Position numbers and translations under genes: made by a program. A model generated the notes under the pieces. It did not search any database. It was not told where the DNA came from and saw nothing but the letters and a program-made list of their open reading frames with translations. DNA of 64,000 bases from Flavobacteriaceae bacterium (lineage in GTDB: Bacteria > Bacteroidota > Bacteroidia > Flavobacteriales > Flavobacteriaceae): positions 1-64,000 of the forward strand of contig JANSXN010000005.1 of assembly GCA_024742935.1 (NCBI GenBank). Direction: 5' to 3'. Every line of letters starts with the position of its first letter. Position 1 is the first letter of the stretch. Positions 30,322 through 40,461 of this stretch are shown in pieces.

Positions 30322-31713
30322 ATGACATTTACTTTTAAAACAAACATCAAAAAAACACTCAGTGACACCCATACTCCGGTGGAAGTCTATCTCAAATTCA
30401 GGGATAAATATCCCGGTTGTTTTTTGCTGGAAAGTTCTGATTACAAAAGCAAGGAGAACAGTTTTTCTTACATCTGTTTGCAGTCAATCGCTTCGTTTTC
30501 TGTGGACAAAAACCTGACTACAGTTAGATACCCCGGTGAGCCAAAGCAGGTGCTAAAAACCAATGAAACCAAAATTCCGGAAGCGCTGAATGCTTTTGTA
30601 AAATCATTTAAAACTGATGAGCAGGAGTATGATTTTGTCACCAGCGGACTCTTTGGTTACACTTCTTATGATGCCATCCCGCTGTTTGAGGAAATCGACT
30701 TTACCAATCAGGATTTTGACCTACCACTTATTGAGTACCATCTTTTTAAATACATCATTGTCTTTAACCATTTCAACAATGAACTTTTTCTTGTCGAGCA
30801 ACAAGCACAAGGCGAAAATTCTCAGTTATCAGAAATTGAAGACCTATTAAATCACCGCACTATCACACAGTTTAAATTCTCAATCGTTGCCGAAGAAACC
30901 TCCAATTTTAACGATGCTGACTTTTTAAGTAAAATCAATAAAGGCATTGAACATTGTCACAAAGGCGATGTGTTTCAGGTGGTGCTTTCGCGAAAGTATT
31001 TCCAAAAATTCAAAGGAGATGAGTTTAATGTTTACAGAGCATTAAGGTCTATAAACCCTTCGCCATACTTGTTTTATTTTGATTTTGGAAACTTTAAAAT
31101 TTTCGGCTCTTCGCCAGAAGCCCAACTCACTATTTCTAATCAAAAAGCCATCATCAATCCCATAGCCGGCACCTTCAAGCGTACCGGAAACACCGTTGAA
31201 GATGCTCAAATAGCCGAAGCCTTAAGCAATGACCCTAAAGAAAATGCAGAACACATTATGCTGGTGGATTTGGCAAGAAATGATTTGAGTAAAAACAGTA
31301 CTGCAGTAATCGTTGATAGTTTTAAGCAGGTGGAATATTATTCACACGTCATTCATCTGGTTTCTAAAGTAAGTGCCACTTTAGATAAAGATTACAACCC
31401 CATAAAAATTTTGGGAGACACCTATCCAGCAGGTACTTTGTCAGGGGCGCCCAAGCACAGGGCGATGCAAATCATTGATGAGAACGAGCCGCATAGCCGC
31501 GGTTTCTATGGTGGAACAATCGGCATCATTGGTTTGAACGGTTCCTTTAATCACGCTATCTTTATCCGTTCATTTTTGAGCAGGAAAAACACCTTAACCT
31601 ATCAGGCAGGTTGTGGTATTGTTGCTAAGTCAGTTCCAGAAAGTGAACTTATTGAAGTAGAAAATAAATTATCAGCCCTACGTAAATCCTTAGAACTCGC
31701 TAAAACATTATAA
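30322..31713 (+). CDS. trpE: anthranilate synthase component I
   Basis: Chorismate-binding motifs NPIAGTFKRTGNT, YPAGTLSGAPKHRAMQIIDE; the track start 30289 abuts the terminator T run, so ATG 30322 is preferred. Confidence 0.95.
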   Translation: MTFTFKTNIKKTLSDTHTPVEVYLKFRDKYPGCFLLESSDYKSKENSFSYICLQSIASFSVDKNLTTVRYPGEPKQVLKTNETKIPEALNAFVKSFKTDEQEYDFVTSGLFGYTSYDAIPLFEEIDFTNQDFDLPLIEYHLFKYIIVFNHFNNELFLVEQQAQGENSQLSEIEDLLNHRTITQFKFSIVAEETSNFNDADFLSKINKGIEHCHKGDVFQVVLSRKYFQKFKGDEFNVYRALRSINPSPYLFYFDFGNFKIFGSSPEAQLTISNQKAIINPIAGTFKRTGNTVEDAQIAEALSNDPKENAEHIMLVDLARNDLSKNSTAVIVDSFKQVEYYSHVIHLVSKVSATLDKDYNPIKILGDTYPAGTLSGAPKHRAMQIIDENEPHSRGFYGGTIGIIGLNGSFNHAIFIRSFLSRKNTLTYQAGCGIVAKSVPESELIEVENKLSALRKSLELAKTL

Positions 31714-31714
31714 A

Positions 31715-32278
31715 ATGAAAATACTGGTTATCGATAATTATGACTCCTTTGTGTACAACATAGTTCATTATTTGGAGAATTTGGATGTAAAACAAGTACA
31801 CGTTGTTAAAAATGACAAGTTTGAGCTCGATTTAATCAATAGCTATGATAAAATTGTTTTGTCACCCGGTCCGGGCATCCCAAAAGACGCCGGTTTGATG
31901 CCTCAGGTGATTCGTGAATTTGGAGCCACAAAACCCATACTTGGAGTTTGTTTAGGACATCAGGCCATCGCCGAAAGTTTTGGCGGCATGCTCCATAACT
32001 TAGAAAGTCCGTTGCACGGAATTGCTTCTCAGGTTGAGGTCATTCAAGAAGATTATTTATTTAAAAATATTCCAAAGCAATTCCATATTGGGCATTACCA
32101 TTCGTGGGTAGTAAAACCGCAATTACCAATCGGTTTAGAAGTTTTAGCAAAAGATGGTTACGGAAATATCATGGCTTTAAAGCACAGCAGTTTTGATTTG
32201 CGCGGTGTCCAGTTTCACCCGGAATCTGTACTTACAGAACACGGTCACCAATTGCTTGAAAATTGGATAAAACAATAA
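31715..32278 (+). CDS. trpG: anthranilate synthase component II (glutamine amidotransferase)
   Basis: MKILVIDNYDSFVYNIVHYLE, GVCLGHQAIAE, GVQFHPESVLTEHG. Confidence 0.96.
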   Translation: MKILVIDNYDSFVYNIVHYLENLDVKQVHVVKNDKFELDLINSYDKIVLSPGPGIPKDAGLMPQVIREFGATKPILGVCLGHQAIAESFGGMLHNLESPLHGIASQVEVIQEDYLFKNIPKQFHIGHYHSWVVKPQLPIGLEVLAKDGYGNIMALKHSSFDLRGVQFHPESVLTEHGHQLLENWIKQ

Positions 32279-32287
32279 AAAGAGCAG

Positions 32288-33280
32288 ATGAAAGAAATAC
32301 TAGAATACCTCTACCAGCACAAAACCCTGACAAAAAAAGAGGCAAAGCAAATCCTGACGGATATCGCTTCAGAAAGATACAATCATTATGAAGTCACTTC
32401 ATTTTTAACGGCATTCATTATGCGCAACATCACGATTGAGGAGTTGAGGGGCTTTCGTGAAGCATTGGTTGAACTGGCTATCAAAGTTGATTTGTCAGAC
32501 TACAACCCGATGGATGTTTGCGGTACCGGCGGGGATGGTAAAAACACCTTTAATGTTTCTACACTCACTTCCCTTGTGGTTGCGGGAGCGGGAATTCCTG
32601 TTGCCAAGCACGGTAATTATGGGGTGTCCTCCATTTCGGGCTCTTCCAATGTGCTGGAAGCGATGGGCGTTGTTTTTCATACAGATGAATCCAAACTCAA
32701 GCAGCAACTTGAGAAAGCAAATATCTGTTTTATGCACGCCCCATTATTTCATCCTGCCATGAAGTTTGTGGCTCCCGTGAGACGCGAACTGGGAGTAAAA
32801 ACCTTTTTCAATATGCTGGGTCCTTTGGTGAATCCGGCACGGCCAAAAGTACAAATGACCGGGGTGTTCAGTATGGAACTCGCGCGGATGTATCAGTACC
32901 TTTTTCAGGAGGAAGAGATGCAATATGCTATTGTCTATGGATTGGATGGTTATGACGAAATCACCCTGACTTCAGAAACTAAAATCATTACCCATGAGGA
33001 AGAATACATCACAGACGCTGAAGGCTTCGGTTTTGAAAAAGTGACACAACAAGCGATTCACGGCGGTGATACGATTGAAGAATCGGCCACTATTTTTAAG
33101 ACCATCCTTGACGGAAAAGGTACCCGGGCCCAGAACAATGTCGTTCTTGCAAATGCTGCTGTTGCTATTTCGTGTTATCAAAACAAGCTTGACAGAGAAA
33201 CTGCATTACAACTTGCTGAAGAATCACTTCTTGGAGGTAGAGCAAAACACACACTCAAAACATTAATTGCATTGCAATGA
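32288..33280 (+). CDS. trpD: anthranilate phosphoribosyltransferase
   Basis: DVCGTGGDGKNTFNVST, KHGNYGVSSISGSSNVLEA. Confidence 0.96.
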   Translation: MKEILEYLYQHKTLTKKEAKQILTDIASERYNHYEVTSFLTAFIMRNITIEELRGFREALVELAIKVDLSDYNPMDVCGTGGDGKNTFNVSTLTSLVVAGAGIPVAKHGNYGVSSISGSSNVLEAMGVVFHTDESKLKQQLEKANICFMHAPLFHPAMKFVAPVRRELGVKTFFNMLGPLVNPARPKVQMTGVFSMELARMYQYLFQEEEMQYAIVYGLDGYDEITLTSETKIITHEEEYITDAEGFGFEKVTQQAIHGGDTIEESATIFKTILDGKGTRAQNNVVLANAAVAISCYQNKLDRETALQLAEESLLGGRAKHTLKTLIALQ

Positions 33281-34068
33281 ACATACTCGACACCATAAAA
33301 CAGTACAAAATTAAAGAGGTTGCACGGCAAAAAGCTATGTATCCCATACAACTGCTTGAACAAAGCATCTTCTTTGAAAGCCCTTGTGTCTCTTTTTCGG
33401 GCTATGTGGCAGACCCAAACCGTAGCGGGATTATCGCCGAGTTCAAACGAAAATCTCCATCAAAGGGCGATATCAACAAATATGCAAATCCGGAAGAGGT
33501 GACCATTGGTTATATGCAGGCCGGTGCAGCCGCATTGTCTGTGCTGACTGATGAACATTTTTTTGGCGCCAAAAAAGAAGACTTATCCACAGCCCGCCGT
33601 TTCAGCCTTTGTCCCATACTCAGAAAAGAATTTATAGTGGACGAGTATCAAATTATTGAAGCCAAATCCCTGGGAGCTGATGCAATCTTACTGATTGCTA
33701 AAATGATTTCGGTACAAGAAATTGAAAACTTTACGGCACTTGCACACCAATTAGGAATGGAAGTCTTGCTGGAAACCCATACAGAATCTGAGGTTTTGAG
33801 TCATAGCGAAAGCGAGGCCGATGCTTTTGGGATCAACAACAGAAACCTGACCACATTTGAAGTTTCTGTTGAAAACAGTATTCGTTTGTCAGAAATGCTA
33901 CCCAAAACAAAACTAAAAATAGCTGAAAGTGGCATCGATTCCATAGATACCATCAAACAACTAAAAGTTAACGGATTTGAAGGGTTTTTAATTGGTGAAT
34001 ATTTTATGAAACACAGCGATCCCGGGGCGAGGTGTAAGGAGTTTATAAGAAGTTTGTCACTCGCTTAA
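33277..34068 (+). CDS. trpC: indole-3-glycerol phosphate synthase
   Basis: IIAEFKRKSPSKGDI, LRKEFIVDEYQI, INNRNL. Confidence 0.96.
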   Translation: MNILDTIKQYKIKEVARQKAMYPIQLLEQSIFFESPCVSFSGYVADPNRSGIIAEFKRKSPSKGDINKYANPEEVTIGYMQAGAAALSVLTDEHFFGAKKEDLSTARRFSLCPILRKEFIVDEYQIIEAKSLGADAILLIAKMISVQEIENFTALAHQLGMEVLLETHTESEVLSHSESEADAFGINNRNLTTFEVSVENSIRLSEMLPKTKLKIAESGIDSIDTIKQLKVNGFEGFLIGEYFMKHSDPGARCKEFIRSLSLA

Positions 34069-34086
34069 ATATTTACTTAAATAATA

Positions 34087-34125
34087 CCACAGAGTTACAC
34101 AAAGAAGCGCAAAGTGACACAGAGG
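34087..34125. repeat. CACAGAG/CACAAAG-type degenerate repeat in the trpC-trpF gap
   Basis: CCACAGAGTTACACAAAGAAGCGCAAAGTGACACAGAGG; repeated (C/G)(A/G)CA(G/A)AG units. Confidence 0.5.
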
Positions 34126-34148
34126 AATATAAAATCGAATTTAGTGAT

Positions 34149-34784
34149 ATGAAAATCAAAATTTGCGGACTTAAAGAATTGCATAACATACAACAGGTTT
34201 CAGAAGCAAACCCAGATTATATGGGATTTATATTTTACCCAAAATCAAGCCGGTTTGTGGGTTATGAATTTTCAAAAACTACTTCGGCTGAAATACCTGA
34301 TAACATCATAAAAACAGCTGTATTTGTGAACGATAGCATAGAAAACATATCGAAAATTGTTCAGAAATATGAGTTTAAAGCAGTACAACTACACGGCCAT
34401 GAATCACCGGAAACGTGCAGGCAACTGAAATTTCAGAACCTGATTGTGATCAAAGCCTTTGCGATGGATGACTCTTTTGATTTTGCTGCGATGCATCCTT
34501 ATGAAAACCAATGTGATTACTTTTTATTTGACACTAAAACCAATCAATATGGCGGAAGTGGGCAAACCTTCAACTGGGAACTTTTGGAGAAATACAATTC
34601 AGAAACCCCATTCTTTTTAAGCGGCGGATTGGGCGTTGAAAATCTGGAAGCGGTTTTAAAACTTAAACATGATAAACTTTATGGGCTTGATTTCAACAGC
34701 AGGTTAGAGGATAAACCCGGTTTAAAGAACATACCATTGATTAATAAAGTACTTGATACCATTAAAAATTATGAACACATTTAG
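34149..34784 (+). CDS. trpF: phosphoribosylanthranilate isomerase
   Basis: [36 protein letters not shown]. Confidence 0.95.
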   Translation: MKIKICGLKELHNIQQVSEANPDYMGFIFYPKSSRFVGYEFSKTTSAEIPDNIIKTAVFVNDSIENISKIVQKYEFKAVQLHGHESPETCRQLKFQNLIVIKAFAMDDSFDFAAMHPYENQCDYFLFDTKTNQYGGSGQTFNWELLEKYNSETPFFLSGGLGVENLEAVLKLKHDKLYGLDFNSRLEDKPGLKNIPLINKVLDTIKNYEHI

Positions 34785-35955
34785 TCCGACAAAAGAGGGG
34801 TTTTACGGTGAGTTTGGAGGTGCTTTTGTACCCGAAATGCTGTATCCCAATGTGCTGGAACTTCAAAACCGTTACCGGGAAATCATTGAAACAGATGCCT
34901 TTCAAAAGGAATTTAGTGAACTTTTACGGGATTATGTGGGTCGGCCCACACCGCTGTTTTATTCCAAAAACCTTTCAAAAGAACATGGGGCACATATCTA
35001 TCTGAAACGCGAAGATCTCAACCATACCGGAGCACATAAAATCAACAACACCATCGGGCAAATTCTGGTCGCAAAAAAATTAAACAAGAAACGCATCATT
35101 GCCGAAACCGGTGCCGGTCAGCACGGTGTTGCTACCGCTACCGCCTGTGCCTTGATGGGACTGGAGTGTGTTATTTATATGGGTGCGGTTGATATTGAAA
35201 GGCAAAAGCCCAATGTGGACAGAATGAAGCTGCTGGGTGCTGAAGTCGTTTCCGCCACGAGTGGGAGCAAAACCCTCAAAGATGCCACCAATGAAGCCAT
35301 CAGGGCGTGGATTAACAACCCGGTGGATACGCATTATATCATCGGTTCGGTCGTGGGACCCCATCCTTATCCGGATATGGTAGCGATGTTTCAATCGGTG
35401 ATTAGCGAAGAAATAAAATTACAACTAAAAGAAAAAACAGGCAGCGAAAATCCTGATTATGTCATTGCTTGCCTTGGCGGCGGAAGTAATGCCATTGGTG
35501 CCTTTTACCATTTTATAGATAATAACAAAACAAAACCCATTGCAGTCGAAGCCGGTGGGGAAGGGGTGTATTCAGGAAAAACAGCCGCTACGATTGCATT
35601 AGGTAAAAAGGGTATTATTCACGGCAGTAAAACCTACCTGATTCAAACCGAAGACGGTCAAATAGTTGAACCGCATTCCATTTCTGCAGGTCTCGACTAT
35701 CCCGGGATTGGTCCTGTACATGCCTATTTGAACGATACAAAAAAGGCAACTGTGGTTTCTGTAACCGATGAGGAAGCCTTGGAAGCAGCGCACGAACTTT
35801 CCCAAAAGGACGGCATCATTCCGGCTTTAGAATCGGCACACGCTTTGGCTTATTTGAAAAAAATGACCTTTAAAAAAGAGGATGTGGTTGTGATTAACCT
35901 TTCCGGAAGAGGGGACAAGGACCTGGCGACTTACCAAAAACATTTAAAACTATGA
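34771..35955 (+). CDS. trpB: tryptophan synthase beta chain
   Basis: [32 protein letters not shown] 34771 preferred. Confidence 0.97.
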   Translation: MNTFSPTKEGFYGEFGGAFVPEMLYPNVLELQNRYREIIETDAFQKEFSELLRDYVGRPTPLFYSKNLSKEHGAHIYLKREDLNHTGAHKINNTIGQILVAKKLNKKRIIAETGAGQHGVATATACALMGLECVIYMGAVDIERQKPNVDRMKLLGAEVVSATSGSKTLKDATNEAIRAWINNPVDTHYIIGSVVGPHPYPDMVAMFQSVISEEIKLQLKEKTGSENPDYVIACLGGGSNAIGAFYHFIDNNKTKPIAVEAGGEGVYSGKTAATIALGKKGIIHGSKTYLIQTEDGQIVEPHSISAGLDYPGIGPVHAYLNDTKKATVVSVTDEEALEAAHELSQKDGIIPALESAHALAYLKKMTFKKEDVVVINLSGRGDKDLATYQKHLKL

Positions 35956-36725
35956 GCGTAAGACTAACAACACTTTTCGAAAAAAAGAAAAGCAACATCC
36001 TTTCTGTTTATTTCACAGCGGGTTATCCTGAAATTAATGATACCTTGAAAATTGTCAAAAACCTGGATGCAGCGGGAGTCGATTTTATTGAAATAGGGAT
36101 GCCTTTTTCAGACCCACTGGCAGACGGGCCCGTGATTCAGGAAAGCAGTCAAAAAGCAATCCAAAACGGAATGACTATCAATCTGCTTTTTGAACAGTTA
36201 ACAGATTTGAGAAAGCAAACCCAAATCCCGGTGGTGTTGATGGGGTATTTGAACCCGGTGATGCAGTATGGCGAGGAAGCCTTTTTATCAAAATGTGCAG
36301 AAGTGGGTATTGACGGACTTATTTTACCCGATTTACCTATGGAGATTTACAATCAGGATTGGAAGGTTTTAACTAAAAAATTTGATATTTCAAACATATT
36401 CTTGATAACGCCTCAATCTTCAGAAGAAAGAATCAAAGCCATAGACAACGCCTCAAACGGTTTTGTGTATGTGGTATCTTCAAACAGTATTACGGGCACC
36501 AATAAAAAGTTTGACCGTCAAGCGGAATACTATAACAGCATCAAACAAATGAATTTAAAGAATCCCACACTGATTGGTTTTGGAATCCACGATAGTGAAA
36601 CTTTTAAAGAGGCTTGTCAGTACAGTAATGGTGTTATAGTTGGAACGGCTTTTATTAAACACATTTCAAAGCAAGGAATATGTAAGGATTCAATTTCAAG
36701 TTTTGTGGTGCAATTAAAAGGCTAA
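35952..36725 (+). CDS. trpA: tryptophan synthase alpha chain
   Basis: [19 protein letters not shown]. Confidence 0.97.
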   Translation: MSVRLTTLFEKKKSNILSVYFTAGYPEINDTLKIVKNLDAAGVDFIEIGMPFSDPLADGPVIQESSQKAIQNGMTINLLFEQLTDLRKQTQIPVVLMGYLNPVMQYGEEAFLSKCAEVGIDGLILPDLPMEIYNQDWKVLTKKFDISNIFLITPQSSEERIKAIDNASNGFVYVVSSNSITGTNKKFDRQAEYYNSIKQMNLKNPTLIGFGIHDSETFKEACQYSNGVIVGTAFIKHISKQGICKDSISSFVVQLKG

Positions 36726-36791
36726 AAAAATATTTTTAAAGAAAAGCAAACCTAAACTTGAGTTTGGTACTTGTGGTTTGGATTTTTTCAA

Positions 36792-37160
36792 TTAATCATC
36801 CTCCACAAAATCATCAAGGTCGCGACGGTCTTTTTTGGTGGGACGGCCGGTGCCTCTTTTGCGATAATGGTCTTTTGAATATTTCAGGAGTTCCAGCTTT
36901 TCAAGGTTTTCTTTGGGGGTTATGTCTTTTCGGTAGATGTCTACCAGTTTGGCTCCCAGTCTGGACTCAGGGACATCGAGTACTTCAATAATATAATCAA
37001 CCTGATCTTTGCGAATCTGGATTTGATCACCGGGATAGACCTCTCTTGATGGTTTGATGTTATCACCTTTGATCTTTACTTTTCCTGTTTTACAGGCATT
37101 GGTTGCAATACTTCGAGTTTTAAAAAAACGCACACACCAAAGATATTTGTCCACTCGCAT
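36792..37160 (-). CDS. S4-domain RNA-binding protein (Hsp15-like)
   Basis: MRVDKYLWCVRFFKTRSIATNACKTGKVKIKG. Confidence 0.9.
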   Translation of the reverse strand: MRVDKYLWCVRFFKTRSIATNACKTGKVKIKGDNIKPSREVYPGDQIQIRKDQVDYIIEVLDVPESRLGAKLVDIYRKDITPKENLEKLELLKYSKDHYRKRGTGRPTKKDRRDLDDFVEDD

Positions 37161-37239
37161 ACAGGTGTTGTTTAAAATTAGTTAATATGTTTACAAAAAT
37201 AAGAGAATATTGTATCTTGCACCACTAAAATTTCACAGA

Positions 37240-38154
37240 ATGAAAATTGCATACAGATTACTTTTTTTTCTATTAATTGTGTTAGTTGGATTGATATCTT
37301 GTAATAAAGACGATGGCGACGGTGTTATTATCGTTCCAGAAAGAGACCGGGCTGAAGAAGCTCTGGTAGCTAAAGCCGAAATTGAGGAATTTCTTCAAAC
37401 ACATTTTTATAACTATGAAGATTTTGAAAACCCACCTGCAGGTTTTGACTATAAAATTGTATTTGGAAAAAGAGAAGGAGATAATGCAAATAAAATTCCT
37501 TTGATTGATCAGGTTTCCTCAAAACAAGTCATAGATAGAGTCAAGCCTGAAGTCACATACACGCTATACTACCTGAATGTGTCACAAGGAGAGGGGGATT
37601 CTCCAAATTTTGCTGATGAAGCTCTTGTAACTTTCAAGGGACAATTTTTAGACTTAAATGCATTTGATGCATCAGACTCTCCGGTAAAATTTGATTTAAC
37701 AGCAGTAGTTCCAGGTTTTCAAGAAGCTATGGTTGAGTTTAACAGCGCTACTAGCTTTACAGAAAACCCTGATGGGACTTTAAATTTTGAAGGATTTGGT
37801 GTAGGTGCTGTTTTTGTGCCATCAGGTATTGGGTTTTGGTTGAATTCTCCTGCTGGAATACCTGTTTATTCTCAATTAATATTTACATTTAATTTGCTTG
37901 ATGTAACAACAGGGATTGATCATGACGAGGATGGCATCCCTTCATCTATGGAAGATTTAAATAATAATGGATTTTTGGGAGATGATGACACTGATGAAGA
38001 TGGAATACCAAATTTCTTAGATACTGATGATGATGGAGACGGTTTTTTAACCCGTGACGAAATAATCATAAATCCTGATGGAACAATCGAGTTTCCTGAC
38101 ACAAATGAGAATGGTATCCCAGACTATTTGGATAATACTTATCCTAATTCATAA
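37240..38154 (+). CDS. lipoprotein with FKBP-type PPIase-like domain and acidic Ca-binding (TSP3-like) C-terminus
   Basis: Lipobox VGLISC; C-terminal DHDEDGIPSSMED...DTDEDGIPNFLDTDDDGDGF repeats; ATG 37240 preferred over TTG 37210. Confidence 0.75.
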   Translation: MKIAYRLLFFLLIVLVGLISCNKDDGDGVIIVPERDRAEEALVAKAEIEEFLQTHFYNYEDFENPPAGFDYKIVFGKREGDNANKIPLIDQVSSKQVIDRVKPEVTYTLYYLNVSQGEGDSPNFADEALVTFKGQFLDLNAFDASDSPVKFDLTAVVPGFQEAMVEFNSATSFTENPDGTLNFEGFGVGAVFVPSGIGFWLNSPAGIPVYSQLIFTFNLLDVTTGIDHDEDGIPSSMEDLNNNGFLGDDDTDEDGIPNFLDTDDDGDGFLTRDEIIINPDGTIEFPDTNENGIPDYLDNTYPNS

Positions 38155-38168
38155 ACGATATATTAATT

Positions 38169-38196
38169 AAAACTGCTCAAAAGGGCAGTTTTTTTG
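38169..38196 (+). terminator. Rho-independent terminator
   Basis: AAAACTGC-TCAAAAGG-GCAGTTTT plus T run. Confidence 0.8.
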
Positions 38197-38269
38197 TTTA
38201 CAATCTCTTATAGTTTCTTGCGTTTACATAATTTTCAATACTTTTACTAACAATTGAAGAAAGTAAACC

Positions 38270-39445
38270 ATGAACTACATCCTTTTTGATGGACCAGAAC
38301 GCAACAATCTCTTGCCTTTCACTTATACAAGACCCGTTGCATTAGTAAGAATTGGAGTTTTGAGCTTACGCGAAAAATGGGAAAAGATTCTTGAAGCATC
38401 CACATCTTTTGAGACAGAAAAGTATCTTTCTCATAAATTCCAAATAGTAGAACTTGAAAAAAATATCAAAATCAATCCGGCATTTATACCCTCTGAAAAT
38501 CTTGCAGGAATTGTTAAAAACCTAAAGGAGAATCAGGCCCTTTTTTTTGAAGACCAACCCATTGCGTATTTTTATTCAATAGGACAAGAAGTCAATTTTG
38601 ACACCTTTGAAATAATTCAATATGCCCACGATGATATTTTAAAAATTACTCATACCTGGGATATTTTTCGTTTAAACGGTGAAGCAATCATAAGGGATTT
38701 TAAGTTACTTACCAAAGGAAGAACTTCTCAACCCATACCCGATAGTGTTTTTTGTGTGAATAAAGAGCAAATCTTCCTGGAAGAAGGCGCTAAAGTAGAA
38801 CTGGCATCCCTCAATGCAAGTTCTGGCCCCATATACATCGGTAAAGATGCCGAAATTATGGAAGCCTGTGCTATTCGTGGACCGTTTGCATTGTGTGATT
38901 ATTCCACTTTGAAAATGGGTGCTAAAATTTATGGCCCCACCACCATAGGTCCACACAGTAAGGTGGGCGGTGAGGTAAACAATTCGGTAATTTTTGGTTA
39001 TTCAAACAAAGCACATGATGGGTTTTTAGGAAATTCAGTCATTGGTGAGTGGTGCAATCTGGGTGCAGACACAAACAACTCAAACTTAAAAAACAACTAT
39101 GCCGAGGTGCGACTTTGGAATTACAACACAGAAAATTTTGCCCGCACCGGTCTTCAGTTTTGCGGATTGTTGATGGGTGACCATAGTAAATGTGGTATCA
39201 ATACCATGTTCAACACAGGAACGGTGGTGGGAGTGAGTGCCAATATATTTGGTAGCGGATTTCCACGGAACTTCATTCCTAGTTATAGTTGGGGCGGTGC
39301 ATCGGGAATGACTACCTTTAAAACAGATAAAGCATTTGAAGTGGCCCGTGAGGTAATGAAAAGACGCAATCTGGAGTTTACAGAACAAGATGAAAAAATA
39401 ATGGAGCACGTTTTTGAAATTACAGCTAAGTATCGTAGAAGTTAA
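38270..39445 (+). CDS. GlmU-like sugar nucleotidyltransferase/left-handed beta-helix protein
   Basis: Hexapeptide-repeat C-terminus (YIGKDAEIMEACAIRGPFALCDYSTLKMGAKIYGPTTIG). Confidence 0.8.
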   Translation: MNYILFDGPERNNLLPFTYTRPVALVRIGVLSLREKWEKILEASTSFETEKYLSHKFQIVELEKNIKINPAFIPSENLAGIVKNLKENQALFFEDQPIAYFYSIGQEVNFDTFEIIQYAHDDILKITHTWDIFRLNGEAIIRDFKLLTKGRTSQPIPDSVFCVNKEQIFLEEGAKVELASLNASSGPIYIGKDAEIMEACAIRGPFALCDYSTLKMGAKIYGPTTIGPHSKVGGEVNNSVIFGYSNKAHDGFLGNSVIGEWCNLGADTNNSNLKNNYAEVRLWNYNTENFARTGLQFCGLLMGDHSKCGINTMFNTGTVVGVSANIFGSGFPRNFIPSYSWGGASGMTTFKTDKAFEVAREVMKRRNLEFTEQDEKIMEHVFEITAKYRRS

Positions 39446-39492
39446 TTATAGATATCAACAAATAAAGGCATCATAGAATCATCATCAACCAA

Positions 39493-40461
39493 ATGAACTA
39501 TAAAGTAACCAGATACCAACCCGAACACAAACAAAAATGGGATGAATTCATAAATCGTGCTAAAAATGCCACTTTTTTATTTCATCGGGACTTTATGGAC
39601 TATCACAGTGAACGGTTTGAGGATTACTCATTGATGGTCTTTTCAGAAGAAAAGCTCGTTTCAGTTTTACCGGCTAATCTAAATGGAAACGAAATATATT
39701 CTCATCAGGGATTGAGTTATGGGGGGTTTATTTTCTCAAAAAAAAGCAGTCTTCAGGAATGTATATCTATCTGTCAAGAAACTTTAAAATTCCTTTTAGA
39801 CAATAGAATATTGAAGCTAAACTTGAAGTCAGTTCCAATTATTTACCAAAATCAAATTTGTCAGGAATTAGAGGTGCTTGTATTTTTTCTTGAAGCAAAG
39901 TTAACAAGAGTTGACACTTATTTTGTGATTGATAATAGTGAAAAATACAAACCCAACAGAAATAGAAAAAGAGCCATAAACAAAGGAAACTCAAACGGAA
40001 TAGTTGTAAAAAAATCAATAGATTTTGATGTCTTTTGGAACACCCTATTGACACCCAACTTACAAAATAGGTTCAATGTAAAACCAACACATTCTCTACC
40101 TGAAATCGAGCTTCTCTACAATCGATTTCCTAAAAACATTATTTTTTATGGAGCCTATGAAAACAATCAAATGAAAGCAGGGGCAGTTATTTTTGAAATG
40201 AATTCAGTAGCACATTTTCAGTATAGCTCAGGAGATGAGAATAGAGATGATGGGGCGCTTGATTTACTTTTTGACTTTATTATTAAACAATATAAACACA
40301 AAAAGTATGTTAGCTTTGGTACAAGTAGTGAGGCAAATGGTAGTAAAATCAATAACGGACTTGCTTATTGGAAAGAAAGTTTTGGTGCCAAGAGTATCGT
40401 TCAAAACTTCTATGAAATACAAACTTCAAATTATAAAAAACTAACAAATAGATTTGTGTGA
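39493..40461 (+). CDS. GNAT-family N-acetyltransferase-like protein
   Basis: Acyltransferase-like architecture (FFYGAYENNQMKAGAVIFEM...); next to the aminotransferase. Confidence 0.65.
   Translation: MNYKVTRYQPEHKQKWDEFINRAKNATFLFHRDFMDYHSERFEDYSLMVFSEEKLVSVLPANLNGNEIYSHQGLSYGGFIFSKKSSLQECISICQETLKFLLDNRILKLNLKSVPIIYQNQICQELEVLVFFLEAKLTRVDTYFVIDNSEKYKPNRNRKRAINKGNSNGIVVKKSIDFDVFWNTLLTPNLQNRFNVKPTHSLPEIELLYNRFPKNIIFYGAYENNQMKAGAVIFEMNSVAHFQYSSGDENRDDGALDLLFDFIIKQYKHKKYVSFGTSSEANGSKINNGLAYWKESFGAKSIVQNFYEIQTSNYKKLTNRFV

Noticed and set aside
30289-30322. ATG at 30289 as the trpE start
   Set aside because: It abuts the terminator T run; ATG 30322 fits TrpE better and keeps the attenuator outside the CDS
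34087-34125. Possible CRISPR-like array
   Set aside because: Units are short, degenerate and without spacers; no cas genes in the window
37920-38115. Acidic repeats as DNA-level tandem repeats
   Set aside because: Explained by protein-level TSP3-like Ca-binding repeats (DxDxDGxxD)
39086-39409. 107-aa minus-strand ORF
   Set aside because: Antisense to the hexapeptide-repeat region of the GlmU-like gene
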